Shown here: in pieces, positions 1-7,437 of the stretch
Layout: the number at the start of each line of letters is the position of its first letter
Numbering within the stretch: position 1 is the first letter of the stretch
Assembly: GCF_010470665.1 (NCBI RefSeq)
Contig: NZ_VOPZ01000013.1
Span: 1 to 64,000, forward strand
Length of the DNA: 64,000 nt
Source of the DNA: Desulfovibrio sp. JC022
GTDB taxonomy: Bacteria > Desulfobacterota > Desulfovibrionia > Desulfovibrionales > Desulfovibrionaceae
Reading direction: 5' to 3'
Notes under the pieces: model-generated
The model's database searches: none
Told to the model about the DNA's origin: nothing
What the model saw: only the letters and a program-made list of their open reading frames with translations
Made by a program: the position numbers and the translations under genes

Positions 1-56
1 CGAACATAGTCATAGCCGGACAGCCCGAAGGCGTGGTAAAGCAAACTTGTGGACAT
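1..56 (-). CDS. Transposase N-terminus, probably ISL3-like (cut by window edge)
   Basis: Reading leftward from the ATG at 54-56 gives MSTSLLYHAFGLSGYDYV and the frame runs off the window. A GGAGG lies about 10 nt upstream of this ATG. From memory, this opening (MSTSLLYHxFG.xGY) is typical of ISL3-family transposases that contact their own inverted repeats; that match is recollection, not a search. If right, the left edge of the window is the end of an IS element and its terminal inverted repeat should lie between about 60 and 130. Only 18 residues are visible, so the call is tentative. Confidence 0.45.
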   Translation of the reverse strand, partial: MSTSLLYHAFGLSGYDYV

Positions 57-210
57 GGCGGTTCATCCTCCCGATGGTTGGTGGTACTTCCACCGGTTGG
101 ACGCCATGTCCTATTTTTTGTCAAAAGTATCCTTGAGCCGGATGAACCTTTCTTTATCTCAAGGGATAACCATTTCACGTTGATTTGAAATTTCAATCCA
201 TGAGGTTTTC

Positions 211-2298
211 ATGAGTTCAAGACTTAAGAAAAAGATATTACCTTCCCTTCTGGCTGCTGCTGTTTTGCTTGGTGCCGGAGGAAATGTTTTTGCTGCATCC
301 GCCCCAAAAAAAGATTCATTTGAATCATGGCTGGAGAAATACGGAGCTTGGGATATTCTGGAACAAAACTATTCCCAGACCGGCGACACACCGGAACTTA
401 TCCTTAAACGGGCCGAGACAGCTTTTAATCTTGGCCGCTACTCAGCATGCCTTGAGACCTTGCAATCAACGCCTGCTTTTACTGATAAGACTCAAGAAAT
501 CACCCGGCTTTGGCTGGGGGGTAAATGTCAGCGCGCTCTTGGTAATCCTGTTAAAGGAGTTATCTGGTTCAGTCAGGCTGCTCGTTTGATGGACCAGTCC
601 ACAATGGAATCCAAATTCAAGAAAGATCCATACCTTAAAAGCATCTGGTTCGATGTCTGGCGTTCCCTTTACTGGGGGTTTCGGGTGACACCTGAATCAG
701 CCCGTGAGTCCCGGAAAATGCTTCTTGAGCAAACATTTGGTCAGGCGGAAAAAGTATGGCCTACAACCTATTTCATTCTCAATAGCAAAAGTAAGCTGGC
801 AGGATTGAACAGCACATCAGAGATTGTTCCTGTTGTAAGCAATTCTACTGCTGTAAACGATGACGACCGTGTGATCATCGCCCAGTCTTTGGCGGCAGCC
901 AGTATTGGCGCATGGGAAAAATCCGATCGCGCTTTGGATTCTATTTCCAATTCAACTGTTCAGACTTTCTGGAAGTCAGTTAATCAGCATTTGGAAACTG
1001 GCAAATCCCCGGAATCTACATCTATATATAATGATGGGAATCTGGTTCGTCCGTCTTCGTTTTTCAGGGCTGGAGTTATGGAGCCTGCTATTGTCTCCCC
1101 TGCCCTTTGGCAATTAAGCGCCCCAAGCTCTCCAGCATGGAATGTATTCCGTAAAAAGATCATGGAAATGGAGCCGCAAGAAGCACTGGAGACCATCGAT
1201 CGCGAAACTGGATCACTCCTTCTTTCCAGCGAACTGGTTAATGCGCTGCAAAATTACCGTCTCGCATTTGCTTTTCTGACCGGAGATATGGAGCTTGCCA
1301 AGAATGTCCTGAAACGTTTGGATAAAGATACCCTGCCCATGAGTCTAAGAATTGCCAGCGGAATCGCCTTTAAATTGCCGTTATCCAGAGTGCTTAGCAC
1401 GGCTGATTACGGAAAAAATGGGTATTTATATATCATTTCAGGGCTTAGCGAGGCTGCTGGAATTGATTATTTCAACGAAATCAATACCTCGTTCTGGGAG
1501 CCTGTTTCCAAAAAATCACTTAACCCGACCATCAATGCAAATCCGTTGGATAGACTGCTCGTCTTCGCTGATCTGGCAAAGCAGGCAGCCAAGCAGCAGA
1601 ATTCCAAGATTGCACGTCGTTGCGCATTTCTTTTCCCCAAGTCCAGGCTTGGAGCCGAAAGCTTTATTTACCTAGCGGATAAGGCAGCCCAAAACAGGGA
1701 TTTCAAACTCTCAGCTTACTACCTGAAACGGGTTAATCAAGACAAATTCGGACCTGAATTGCGTCTCAAATGGCTGACTGCCGCAGTTGCTTATGATCTC
1801 GCTGTCGGCAAAGACGACAAGGCCATGAAAGCTTATAATGAAATTCTCGAATCCGGCGGCACCCTCCCTGCGGAAAAAGAATTAAAGCTGGCTCTTATGA
1901 TTCAGCAGAAAGGCGATTTGAAAAAAGCTCAAGCAATACTTGAAAGAATTTGGTCTGATCGTGATCAATTGGAAAATGACGAACTGCGCGCGGAAGTACT
2001 TTTCTGGATTGCTGAAGGTGAACACGCCATGGGTAAAAAGGAAAAGGCCCTCAAGCATTACCTTGAATTAGCATGGGAATTCCCGGAGCAGAATATCTGG
2101 GCAGTGACTGCCATGTATCGTGCTTCCATGATTTATGAGCATAAAGGTCAATTCGAAACTGCCAAGCGATTCCTGAAAACAGTCGTCAAGCGCGCTGACC
2201 GCAAGGCCCAGAAGGAAGCGGCAAAAGCACGGCTTAATGCCATTGACACCAAGCTGGCCAAGGTCGGAGCCGGAAAAGAAGTAAGTTTTCCGTTTTAA
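211..2298 (+). CDS. Secreted/periplasmic TPR-repeat protein
   Basis: A 695-residue protein starting at an ATG with GAGG about 5 nt upstream. The N-terminus has a basic stretch (RLKKK), a hydrophobic core and a likely signal-peptidase site near VFA-AS (residues 26-30), so it is probably exported to the periplasm. The rest is helical. Short TPR-like helix pairs are visible at residues 65-125 and most clearly at 520-680 (for example AEVLFWIAEGEHAMGKKEKA and the following repeat). TPR arrays are protein-interaction scaffolds; no catalytic motif was seen. It stands alone, followed at once by a strong terminator and a convergent gene. Specific partner unknown. Confidence 0.7.
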   Translation: MSSRLKKKILPSLLAAAVLLGAGGNVFAASAPKKDSFESWLEKYGAWDILEQNYSQTGDTPELILKRAETAFNLGRYSACLETLQSTPAFTDKTQEITRLWLGGKCQRALGNPVKGVIWFSQAARLMDQSTMESKFKKDPYLKSIWFDVWRSLYWGFRVTPESARESRKMLLEQTFGQAEKVWPTTYFILNSKSKLAGLNSTSEIVPVVSNSTAVNDDDRVIIAQSLAAASIGAWEKSDRALDSISNSTVQTFWKSVNQHLETGKSPESTSIYNDGNLVRPSSFFRAGVMEPAIVSPALWQLSAPSSPAWNVFRKKIMEMEPQEALETIDRETGSLLLSSELVNALQNYRLAFAFLTGDMELAKNVLKRLDKDTLPMSLRIASGIAFKLPLSRVLSTADYGKNGYLYIISGLSEAAGIDYFNEINTSFWEPVSKKSLNPTINANPLDRLLVFADLAKQAAKQQNSKIARRCAFLFPKSRLGAESFIYLADKAAQNRDFKLSAYYLKRVNQDKFGPELRLKWLTAAVAYDLAVGKDDKAMKAYNEILESGGTLPAEKELKLALMIQQKGDLKKAQAILERIWSDRDQLENDELRAEVLFWIAEGEHAMGKKEKALKHYLELAWEFPEQNIWAVTAMYRASMIYEHKGQFETAKRFLKTVVKRADRKAQKEAAKARLNAIDTKLAKVGAGKEVSFPF

Positions 2299-2338
2299 AA
2301 ATTTAAGCCCTGAATCATATGATTCAGGGCTTAAATTT
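2299..2338. terminator. Bidirectional terminator between TPR gene and amidohydrolase
   Basis: A near-perfect 18-bp inverted repeat (AAATTTAAGCCCTGAATC, loop ATAT) flanked by A and T tracts lies between two convergent genes and can end transcription in both directions. Confidence 0.85.
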
Positions 2339-2340
2339 TT

Positions 2341-3594
2341 TTAACTCAACAATTTCAAAACACTTCCCGCCATGGTGGTGACGGCAGTTCTGATAGTCGG
2401 TTCCGGCGGTGGATAAAATTTACTGTTGTGAATAGATGGCGGATTGATTCCATTTTCATGAAACAAGGCCATTTCTTTGGCTGATGTTGCCCCGGTAAAA
2501 AACATGCAGGATGGAATTTCTTTACCACCTGCTGAACGGAACAATGAAAAATCCTCACTGACCATGACCATTTCGGCATCATGTACTTTATCTTCACCAA
2601 GAAGTTCGCTGGCTGCTTTGCGGATTATCTCAGTCAATCCACTATCATTTGTTGTGGCCGGTAAGTGACTGTCGTCATCAAATTCCACAATAGGCAAAAG
2701 CTCTTCGGGTATTCCCATGGACAAAGCTTCATATTTGCAAATTCTTTTGATGGACTTCAAAATATGGTCATGGGTTTCAGAATCAGCAAATCTAAAAGTT
2801 ACCTCCATGACCACTTCTGAGGGAATGATATTGGCCCGCGTCCCGCCATGAATAGAACCAACAGTTACAACCCCAGGGGTCAGCGGACTGAGTTCACGGC
2901 TGACAATTGCCTGAAGTGAAGTGACAATCCGGGCTGCAAGAACGACAGGGTCCTTGCATTCATGCGGTATGGCACCATGCCCCCCTACCCCACGCAAGGT
3001 AATTTTCAGCTGAGAGGTTCCAGCCATGATCGGACCGGGTTTGACCATGATGTTTCCAGCTTCAATCTGAGGGATAACATGGGTGGCAAGACAATAATCC
3101 GGATAACCGAACTGCTCAAAAAGTCCTTGCTTAATCATTGCCCTTGCGCCGCCCCCGACTTCTTCGGCAGGCTGACCGACAAATAGAATTTTTCCTTGCC
3201 AGTTGTTTTTGGATTTGAAAAGCATGCGGGCAGTCCCTATGAGGGTGGTCATATGAATATCATGACCGCAGGCATGCATCACCCCAGTTTCATTGCCGTA
3301 ATTATCTATGGCAATGACCGCGCTGGCATAATCAAGCCCGGTTTCTTCAATGATGGGCAGTGCGTCCATGTCACCGCGGACCATCACGGTGGGACCGTCT
3401 CCGTTTTCGAGAACACCGACAACACCGTAGCCGCCAAAATTGCGGGTTACAGAAATTCCGCATGCTTCCAATTGATCAGCGATCAACTTAGACGACTTTT
3501 CTTCCTGATGGGAAAGTTCGGGATTTGCGTGCAAATGTTTGTAGATCCCGACCAGATCGTCCAGTTCAGCCTGAACCAGTTTATTCAAATCCAT
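2341..3594 (-). CDS. M20 family amidohydrolase (hippurate hydrolase / N-acyl amino acid deacylase type)
   Basis: A 417-residue cytosolic metallohydrolase of the M20D/AmhX-type group, which removes acyl groups from N-acyl amino acids. Metal-site motifs are visible: RGDMDALP near residue 73, HACGHDIHMTTLIG near 107-120, and GQPAEEVGGGA near 139-149, where the EE pair supplies the catalytic glutamate and a ligand. A dimerisation (lid) domain follows, with GVGGHGAIPH at about 203-212. Length is normal for the family. It starts at ATG 3594, 17 nt downstream of a small conserved-looking gene, so the two are probably co-transcribed. The exact acyl substrate cannot be read from sequence. Confidence 0.88.
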   Translation of the reverse strand: MDLNKLVQAELDDLVGIYKHLHANPELSHQEEKSSKLIADQLEACGISVTRNFGGYGVVGVLENGDGPTVMVRGDMDALPIIEETGLDYASAVIAIDNYGNETGVMHACGHDIHMTTLIGTARMLFKSKNNWQGKILFVGQPAEEVGGGARAMIKQGLFEQFGYPDYCLATHVIPQIEAGNIMVKPGPIMAGTSQLKITLRGVGGHGAIPHECKDPVVLAARIVTSLQAIVSRELSPLTPGVVTVGSIHGGTRANIIPSEVVMEVTFRFADSETHDHILKSIKRICKYEALSMGIPEELLPIVEFDDDSHLPATTNDSGLTEIIRKAASELLGEDKVHDAEMVMVSEDFSLFRSAGGKEIPSCMFFTGATSAKEMALFHENGINPPSIHNSKFYPPPEPTIRTAVTTMAGSVLKLLS

Positions 3595-3611
3595 TTGGAT
3601 TCCTTGGCGGC

Positions 3612-3809
3612 TTAGGATTCTTTTTCTTTATTGCCGCTGCGTGCGGAAAATTCAGTATGCGCTCTGCGTTTAGCATCATCGAGAATGGGGTGGAGAAGCC
3701 CAACAATGTTGCGAACATCAAGATTTTCAGCTTCTTTGGAACAGAGCAGAACATCCAGAGCTTCCAGACCATGGAAAATGTAATCTACACTTTTTTTGAT
3801 ATCACTCAT
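3612..3809 (-). CDS. Small protein of unknown function upstream of the amidohydrolase
   Basis: A 65-residue acidic/basic helical protein beginning MSDIKKSVDYIFHGLEALDV. AAAGGAG lies 8 nt before the ATG, and the gene ends 17 nt before the amidohydrolase start, which argues that it is real and in the same operon. The N-terminal two thirds (a helix, then LLCSKEAENLDVRNIVGLLHP) look like a compact regulatory or antitoxin-sized fold, with a charged tail (RSGNKEKES). No signal peptide or membrane segment. I do not recognise the family. Confidence 0.6.
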   Translation of the reverse strand: MSDIKKSVDYIFHGLEALDVLLCSKEAENLDVRNIVGLLHPILDDAKRRAHTEFSARSGNKEKES

Positions 3810-4047
3810 CTATAAAACTCCTTTAAATGAAATTCTCTTTATTTACAGGTGGATTGTATTGCCTGTAATCTGCGATGTCTATGAAAATAATCGTTGTTTA
3901 TCAGTTACCCGTTGGTTGCCAATTGGTTAATTAATAGACAAACTTACCATATTTAGTTTTAAAACAATCACTTCGCATATAAACACATTGGAAAATAAGC
4001 TGCAAGATGTCATCTAACATACGTCAGAATATTCAACTTATAGTTGC

Positions 4048-4152
4048 GTTTATCACAATTATCTGGCTGCAAGAGAGCTTAACCCTGATATTTTTGTGGT
4101 TTCCAGAGGGTCTGACCCTGCCATTGAAAAACACATGCATAAGCTTTTGTAA
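4048..4152 (+). pseudogene. Remnant of a TrkA-type NAD-binding (K+ uptake/channel regulator) gene
   Basis: The gap between 3810 and 4157 has no intact gene, but one frame reads NYLAARELNPDIFVVSRGSD and then PAIEKHMHKLL before a TAA at 4150-4152. This resembles the stretch of TrkA-N/RCK domains in which helix residues are followed by a beta strand and an Arg-containing loop (LNP.l.ivaRa.d). No start codon, no upstream domain and no continuation after KHMHKL is present, so it looks like a decayed fragment. The assignment rests on pattern recognition only. Confidence 0.42.
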
Positions 4153-4156
4153 CCGC

Positions 4157-4684
4157 CTACTTTTTCAAAGCACTCCGCACTGACACCTTCCGCCTACGCT
4201 TCCATTTTCGAAATTCCGCCGGAGTCATCTCCAAGCCGCCATTAGCCCATATTCCAATTCGATCTTTTTTGGCCAGTTCTTCAGCTTCTTTTAATTCCGG
4301 GTAATGCATTTGGGTATCTGCATAATAAGCAACAATGCAGTATCCCCGGCGCACCAACTCATAATTCAGCATTTCCCCTTTTCGCCAGACATAACCAAGC
4401 ACCCGCTTGTAACGGTCTTGCGTGCGGTGATCATATTCAATGTAAGCACTCCCTTTGCGTAACCATTGGTCAGTAAATTCCCGCGCTTCTTGTCCGAATT
4501 CCTGTTTGTACTCCGGGCAATCCACAGAGATCAGACGAATATCAATATCCAGACCACGCAGCATTACTGAGAAGGAATCGCCATCTTTTGGGCGCAGATA
4601 TTGGAATTGTTCGGCGCGGGCATAATAGACAGAGGCAATCAGAATTACAAACGCTGTCAGAAAGAAGATTAGGGCTTTTTTCAT
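4157..4684 (-). CDS. Secreted thermonuclease-like (SNase) protein
   Basis: A 175-residue protein with a signal peptide (MKKALIFFLTAFVILIASVYYARA-EQ), then a staphylococcal-nuclease OB fold. Visible landmarks are DGDSFSV, the strand with IRLISVDCPEYKQEFGQEA, which carries the catalytic-type Arg and Asp, and RYKRVLGYVW with the second Arg. The family cleaves DNA and RNA phosphodiesters using Ca2+, here presumably in the periplasm or outside the cell. The C-terminus is very basic (RKWKRRRKVSVRSALKK), which could bind nucleic acid. Start at ATG 4684 with GGAGA 7 nt upstream. Monocistronic. Confidence 0.85.
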   Translation of the reverse strand: MKKALIFFLTAFVILIASVYYARAEQFQYLRPKDGDSFSVMLRGLDIDIRLISVDCPEYKQEFGQEAREFTDQWLRKGSAYIEYDHRTQDRYKRVLGYVWRKGEMLNYELVRRGYCIVAYYADTQMHYPELKEAEELAKKDRIGIWANGGLEMTPAEFRKWKRRRKVSVRSALKK

Positions 4685-4822
4685 TGTAGATCTCCACTAT
4701 TGCGCATGTTCGATATTTATCAATGTTACGCTCAAAAATATCTACAAAACTATTTACACTTTGACAACTGAGACTTAAGAAAATTTGCGAGAGTTATCTA
4801 GATAAGGGTTTTGAGAAAACGC

Positions 4823-4854
4823 AAAAAGGGCTGAAACTTTCGTTTCAGCCCTTT
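4823..4854 (-). terminator. Terminator of tRNA-Leu copy 1
   Basis: A 10-bp perfect stem (GGGCTGAAAC / GTTTCAGCCC, loop TTTC) followed on the minus strand by a run of five T. The same element sits after tRNA copies 2 and 3. Confidence 0.85.
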
Positions 4855-4864
4855 CTCTGTTGCA

Positions 4865-4951
4865 TGGTGCCGAGGGGGGGATTCGAACCCCCACGGAATC
4901 TCTTCCACTGCCCCCTCAAGACAGCGTGTCTACCAGTTCCACCACCTCGGC
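4865..4951 (-). tRNA. tRNA-Leu (anticodon GAG), copy 1
   Basis: 87 nt including encoded CCA. Acceptor stem GCCGAGG/CCTCGGC, D-arm with TGGTAGACAC, anticodon stem CTGTC/GGCAG with loop TTGAGGG (anticodon GAG, reading CUU/CUC), long class II variable arm, and T-loop GGTTCGAATCC. Identical in sequence to the copies at 5535, 6696 and 6913. Confidence 0.95.
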
Positions 4952-4991
4952 AAGAGGTGCACAACGTTTCTGTGAACGTCGTGTGAAGAAG

Positions 4992-5020
4992 TGTTTACGT
5001 AAATCCGGGACCCTTGGCAA
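4992..5020 (-). promoter_or_regulatory. Promoter of tRNA-Leu copy 1
   Basis: On the minus strand TTGCCA (5015-5020), 17 nt spacer, TAAACA (4992-4997), placed about 40 nt before the tRNA 5' end. The same boxes and spacing recur before copy 2. Confidence 0.6.
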
Positions 5021-5382
5021 GATGTTTTTTCTAATAATTCCAAAAAAAATTTAGACTCTCATTTTATCAATAAATTCAATATCTAACTATTGGATTTAAT
5101 AATCAAATGCAGCAAAATTACATCAAATTTTTCATTAAATTTATACGCATTCCTACACAGTACAAATTTAGCGCAAAACCTCGCCCTATCACATTCTAAT
5201 CTTTAGCCGACTAAAACATATGCAATATGACCTAAAAAGCGATTCTGAGCCAAATCTGAAAGTGATATTTTTGCTGACCAATTATATTTTTAAACTGGAG
5301 TCATTGGTAACCATCTCCATATGCAAAAGAGAAAACGGCTTACCCTGTCCGCCCAAAGCGGATATGCCAACAATACGAAAAC

Positions 5383-5475
5383 CTAAGTAAGAAAGTCATG
5401 AGTCGCCCGGACAGATCTTTCCTACAGTTCGATCAGTTCTTCATAGTCGCTTATGTTAACTTTGCAAATAATCAT
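5383..5475 (-). pseudogene. Remnant of a YjaB-like GNAT acetyltransferase gene
   Basis: An ATG at 5473-5475 opens MIICKVNISDYEELIEL, then a TAG (5422-5424), then in the same frame ERSVRATHDFLT and a second TAG (5383-5385). N-termini of this GNAT group read xxYxELIxxWxRSVxATHDFL, so the first TAG sits where a conserved Trp (TGG) is expected: a single-base nonsense change. The family acetylates small molecules or proteins using acetyl-CoA. The rest of the domain is not recoverable; a nearby frame gives FRIVGISALGGQG, possibly the next strand after a frameshift. The remaining 4952-5534 interval holds only AT-rich sequence plus the flanking tRNA signals. Confidence 0.55.
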
Positions 5476-5492
5476 ATTTGATCCAGATACGC

Positions 5493-5524
5493 AAAAAGGG
5501 CTGAAGCTTTCGCTTCAACCCTTC
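5493..5524 (-). terminator. Terminator of tRNA-Leu copy 2
   Basis: GGGCTGAAGC / GCTTCAACCC stem with one G-T pair, loop TTTC, and T-tract on the minus strand; a diverged copy of the element at 4823. Confidence 0.8.
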
Positions 5525-5534
5525 TTTAGTTGCA

Positions 5535-5621
5535 TGGTGCCGAGGGGGGGATTCGAACCCCCACGGAATCTCTTCCACTGCCCCCTCAAGACAGCGTGTC
5601 TACCAGTTCCACCACCTCGGC
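5535..5621 (-). tRNA. tRNA-Leu (anticodon GAG), copy 2
   Basis: 87 nt, identical to copy 1 including CCA and GAG anticodon. The upstream 70-80 nt (containing the promoter) are also near-identical to those of copy 1, so the whole transcription unit was duplicated. Confidence 0.95.
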
Positions 5622-5659
5622 AAGAGGTGTACAACGCGTTTCCGCGTCGTGTGAAGAAG

Positions 5660-5688
5660 TGTTTACGTAAATCTGATGCCCTTGGCAA
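5660..5688 (-). promoter_or_regulatory. Promoter of tRNA-Leu copy 2
   Basis: Minus-strand TTGCCA (5683-5688), 17 nt spacer, TAAACA (5660-5665); same layout as copy 1. Confidence 0.6.
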
Positions 5689-5772
5689 GATGTTTTTTGC
5701 AATAATCTAAATTAATTTAAGCATTCAAAAAAACAAGGAATATCAGTTTGCTATTATCTTGTTAACGCAGGC

Positions 5773-6558
5773 TTAAGGACGAAATATTCCTTTAGCTGGT
5801 GAGTATTTTAATTGATAGCTAAGTCTGGCTGAATATTTATTTGCAATAAAGTCGAAAAAATTATTTCGCTGCATTTTTTTAAATGCCCTTTCCATCTTAT
5901 TTATTAAATATTGATCTGTTCCTTTTGAAATAGCTATGAAGCTGGGGGCTTCTTTAAAAATAAATGCGACTTCAAAAAAATCAATGGGACATCCAGATTC
6001 TTCAACCCATTGTGGGAATTCAATATCCGAGCCGATAAGTAATGGAAAACGACCAGCCAGCATTTTTTTTACAGAATGCATGTGGGAATTGGCCTTATCA
6101 ACGGTAATCCCTTCTTTTTCAAAATATATAGTTCGCCAGTCCTCTCTAAGTCCCCCAACTACTAATCCTTGTCTCCTTATATCATCAATGTTGGAGACTT
6201 TAACCCCACTAAATTTCTTTTTATAAACAGCATGATTGCGTGTAACTAATGGTCCCAAAAAGTGAAAGCCTTCGCTTTTACGTTTTTTGGTTTGTCCAGC
6301 AGAAAATATAATCACGTTGGGATTATTCAACGCGGTCTTATACGCCCTAGCCCATGGCTGAATTTCAATTTTCGTATTACTTTCAATATGGCTTAGTAGT
6401 TCATTAACTATATCATATGAAATTCCAGTTGCCTCACCATCCTCTATATAAGTTGTGGGAGACTCAAGATTAGTTAAAACTATTACTTTCGCGCTAACAG
6501 TAAAGGTAGTTAAATTTAAAAAAACAAATATAAAAAATATTACTTTTATAATTTTCAT
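5773..6558 (-). CDS. Periplasmic substrate-binding protein (SBP family 3 type)
   Basis: A 261-residue protein with a signal peptide (MKIIKVIFFIFVFLNLTTFT, cleavage near VSA-K), followed by a two-lobed amino-acid-type binding domain: IVLTNLESPTTYIEDGEATG at the first strand/ligand loop and PWARAYKTALNNPNVIIFSA near residue 80. It resembles the protein at 60271-61050. No transporter genes are adjacent; such orphan binding proteins may work with a distant ABC system or a receptor. It sits between tRNA-Leu copies 2 and 3, is AT-richer than its neighbours and lacks a strong Shine-Dalgarno, suggesting a separate origin. Ligand unknown. Confidence 0.75.
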   Translation of the reverse strand: MKIIKVIFFIFVFLNLTTFTVSAKVIVLTNLESPTTYIEDGEATGISYDIVNELLSHIESNTKIEIQPWARAYKTALNNPNVIIFSAGQTKKRKSEGFHFLGPLVTRNHAVYKKKFSGVKVSNIDDIRRQGLVVGGLREDWRTIYFEKEGITVDKANSHMHSVKKMLAGRFPLLIGSDIEFPQWVEESGCPIDFFEVAFIFKEAPSFIAISKGTDQYLINKMERAFKKMQRNNFFDFIANKYSARLSYQLKYSPAKGIFRP

Positions 6559-6652
6559 TATTCGACCAAGTGTATTTCATCATTAGAAAGTTACCTTCAA
6601 CGTTAGTGTAACAGTAAGTTAAATTCAACAAAAAAGAAATTGCACAAAACGC

Positions 6653-6684
6653 AAAAAAGGGCTGAAGCTTTCGCTTCAACCCTT
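6653..6684 (-). terminator. Terminator of tRNA-Leu copy 3
   Basis: GGGCTGAAGC stem with TTTC loop followed by a six-T run on the minus strand; third copy of the element at 4823. Confidence 0.8.
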
Positions 6685-6695
6685 TCTCAGTTGCA

Positions 6696-6782
6696 TGGTG
6701 CCGAGGGGGGGATTCGAACCCCCACGGAATCTCTTCCACTGCCCCCTCAAGACAGCGTGTCTACCAGTTCCACCACCTCGGC
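6696..6782 (-). tRNA. tRNA-Leu (anticodon GAG), copy 3
   Basis: 87 nt, identical to the other copies, CCA encoded. Its leader differs more from those of copies 1 and 2, although promoter spacing is kept. Confidence 0.95.
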
Positions 6783-6818
6783 ATGAGGTGTCGTTCTAAG
6801 AACGTTTCGTTGAGGAAA

Positions 6819-6847
6819 TACTTAACGCTCTCAAAACATATTTGCAA
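6819..6847 (-). promoter_or_regulatory. Promoter of tRNA-Leu copy 3
   Basis: Minus-strand TTGCAA (6842-6847), 17 nt spacer, TAAGTA (6819-6824). Confidence 0.5.
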
Positions 6848-6912
6848 GATGTTTTTGCAAATAATTGCTCGTAATATTTAGGTTTTTCATTTCGAAGCAC
6901 CTACTTTTCAGA

Positions 6913-6999
6913 TGGTGCCGAGGGGGGGATTCGAACCCCCACGGAATCTCTTCCACTGCCCCCTCAAGACAGCGTGTCTACCAGTTCCACCACCTCGGC
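6913..6999 (-). tRNA. tRNA-Leu (anticodon GAG), copy 4, downstream of secG
   Basis: 87 nt, identical to copies 1-3. It starts 53 nt after the secG stop and has no clear promoter of its own, so it is probably co-transcribed with secG. E. coli also has a tRNA-Leu gene (leuU) just after secG, so this copy is the likely ancestral locus. No terminator like those of copies 1-3 follows it. Confidence 0.95.
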
Positions 7000-7052
7000 T
7001 CTGAAATACGAGCTATATTTTAAAGAACTTCAGTGAAGTTTTAAAAAACTTA

Positions 7053-7394
7053 CTATTTGGTCTCTTTCGCTTCTTTCGCCTTTGCGGGCTCTTCGAAAGT
7101 GACAGCAGACTTTTCTTCTATAGGAGTAATGATGGTGTCACCTTCAAGCATGACAGACTCATCAGCAATCCTGTTACCGGAGAGGTAGTTATAAGAGAGA
7201 GAAGTTACCAGAAAGACAGCTGCCAGAAATGCAGTGACCTTAACAAGAACTCCGCCTGCTCCGGTGCTACCGAAAACAGACCCACTTCCTCCGCCGAAGA
7301 TTACGCCCATGTCTTCTTTACCGCTCTGTAAAAGAACGAAAACGATCAGAAAGACGCAAGCGATAATGTGTACAGTAATTACGAGCGTTTGCAA
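7053..7394 (-). CDS. secG: Protein translocase subunit SecG
   Basis: A 113-residue small membrane protein. Two hydrophobic segments (residues about 4-22, IVHIIACVFLIVFVLLQ-like, and 50-68) are separated by a Gly/Ser-rich loop (GGGSGSVFGSTGAGG) that is the family hallmark. SecG is the accessory subunit of SecYEG in the inner membrane and aids SecA-driven export. The tail after residue 75 is charged and disordered (ending AKAKEAKETK), longer than the minimal form. It follows tpiA by about 40 nt on the same strand, an arrangement (pgk-tpiA-secG) common in many bacteria. Confidence 0.93.
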   Translation of the reverse strand: MQTLVITVHIIACVFLIVFVLLQSGKEDMGVIFGGGSGSVFGSTGAGGVLVKVTAFLAAVFLVTSLSYNYLSGNRIADESVMLEGDTIITPIEEKSAVTFEEPAKAKEAKETK

Positions 7395-7437
7395 AGCTTT
7401 ATTTCCTTTATTTTTTCACCTGGAATAAGGCAGATAT

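Noticed and set aside
4860-5710. Short open frames across the tRNA-Leu genes (similar peptides at 4860, 5453 and 6739)
   Set aside because: They are the antisense or sense reading of identical tRNA genes, which explains their mutual similarity.
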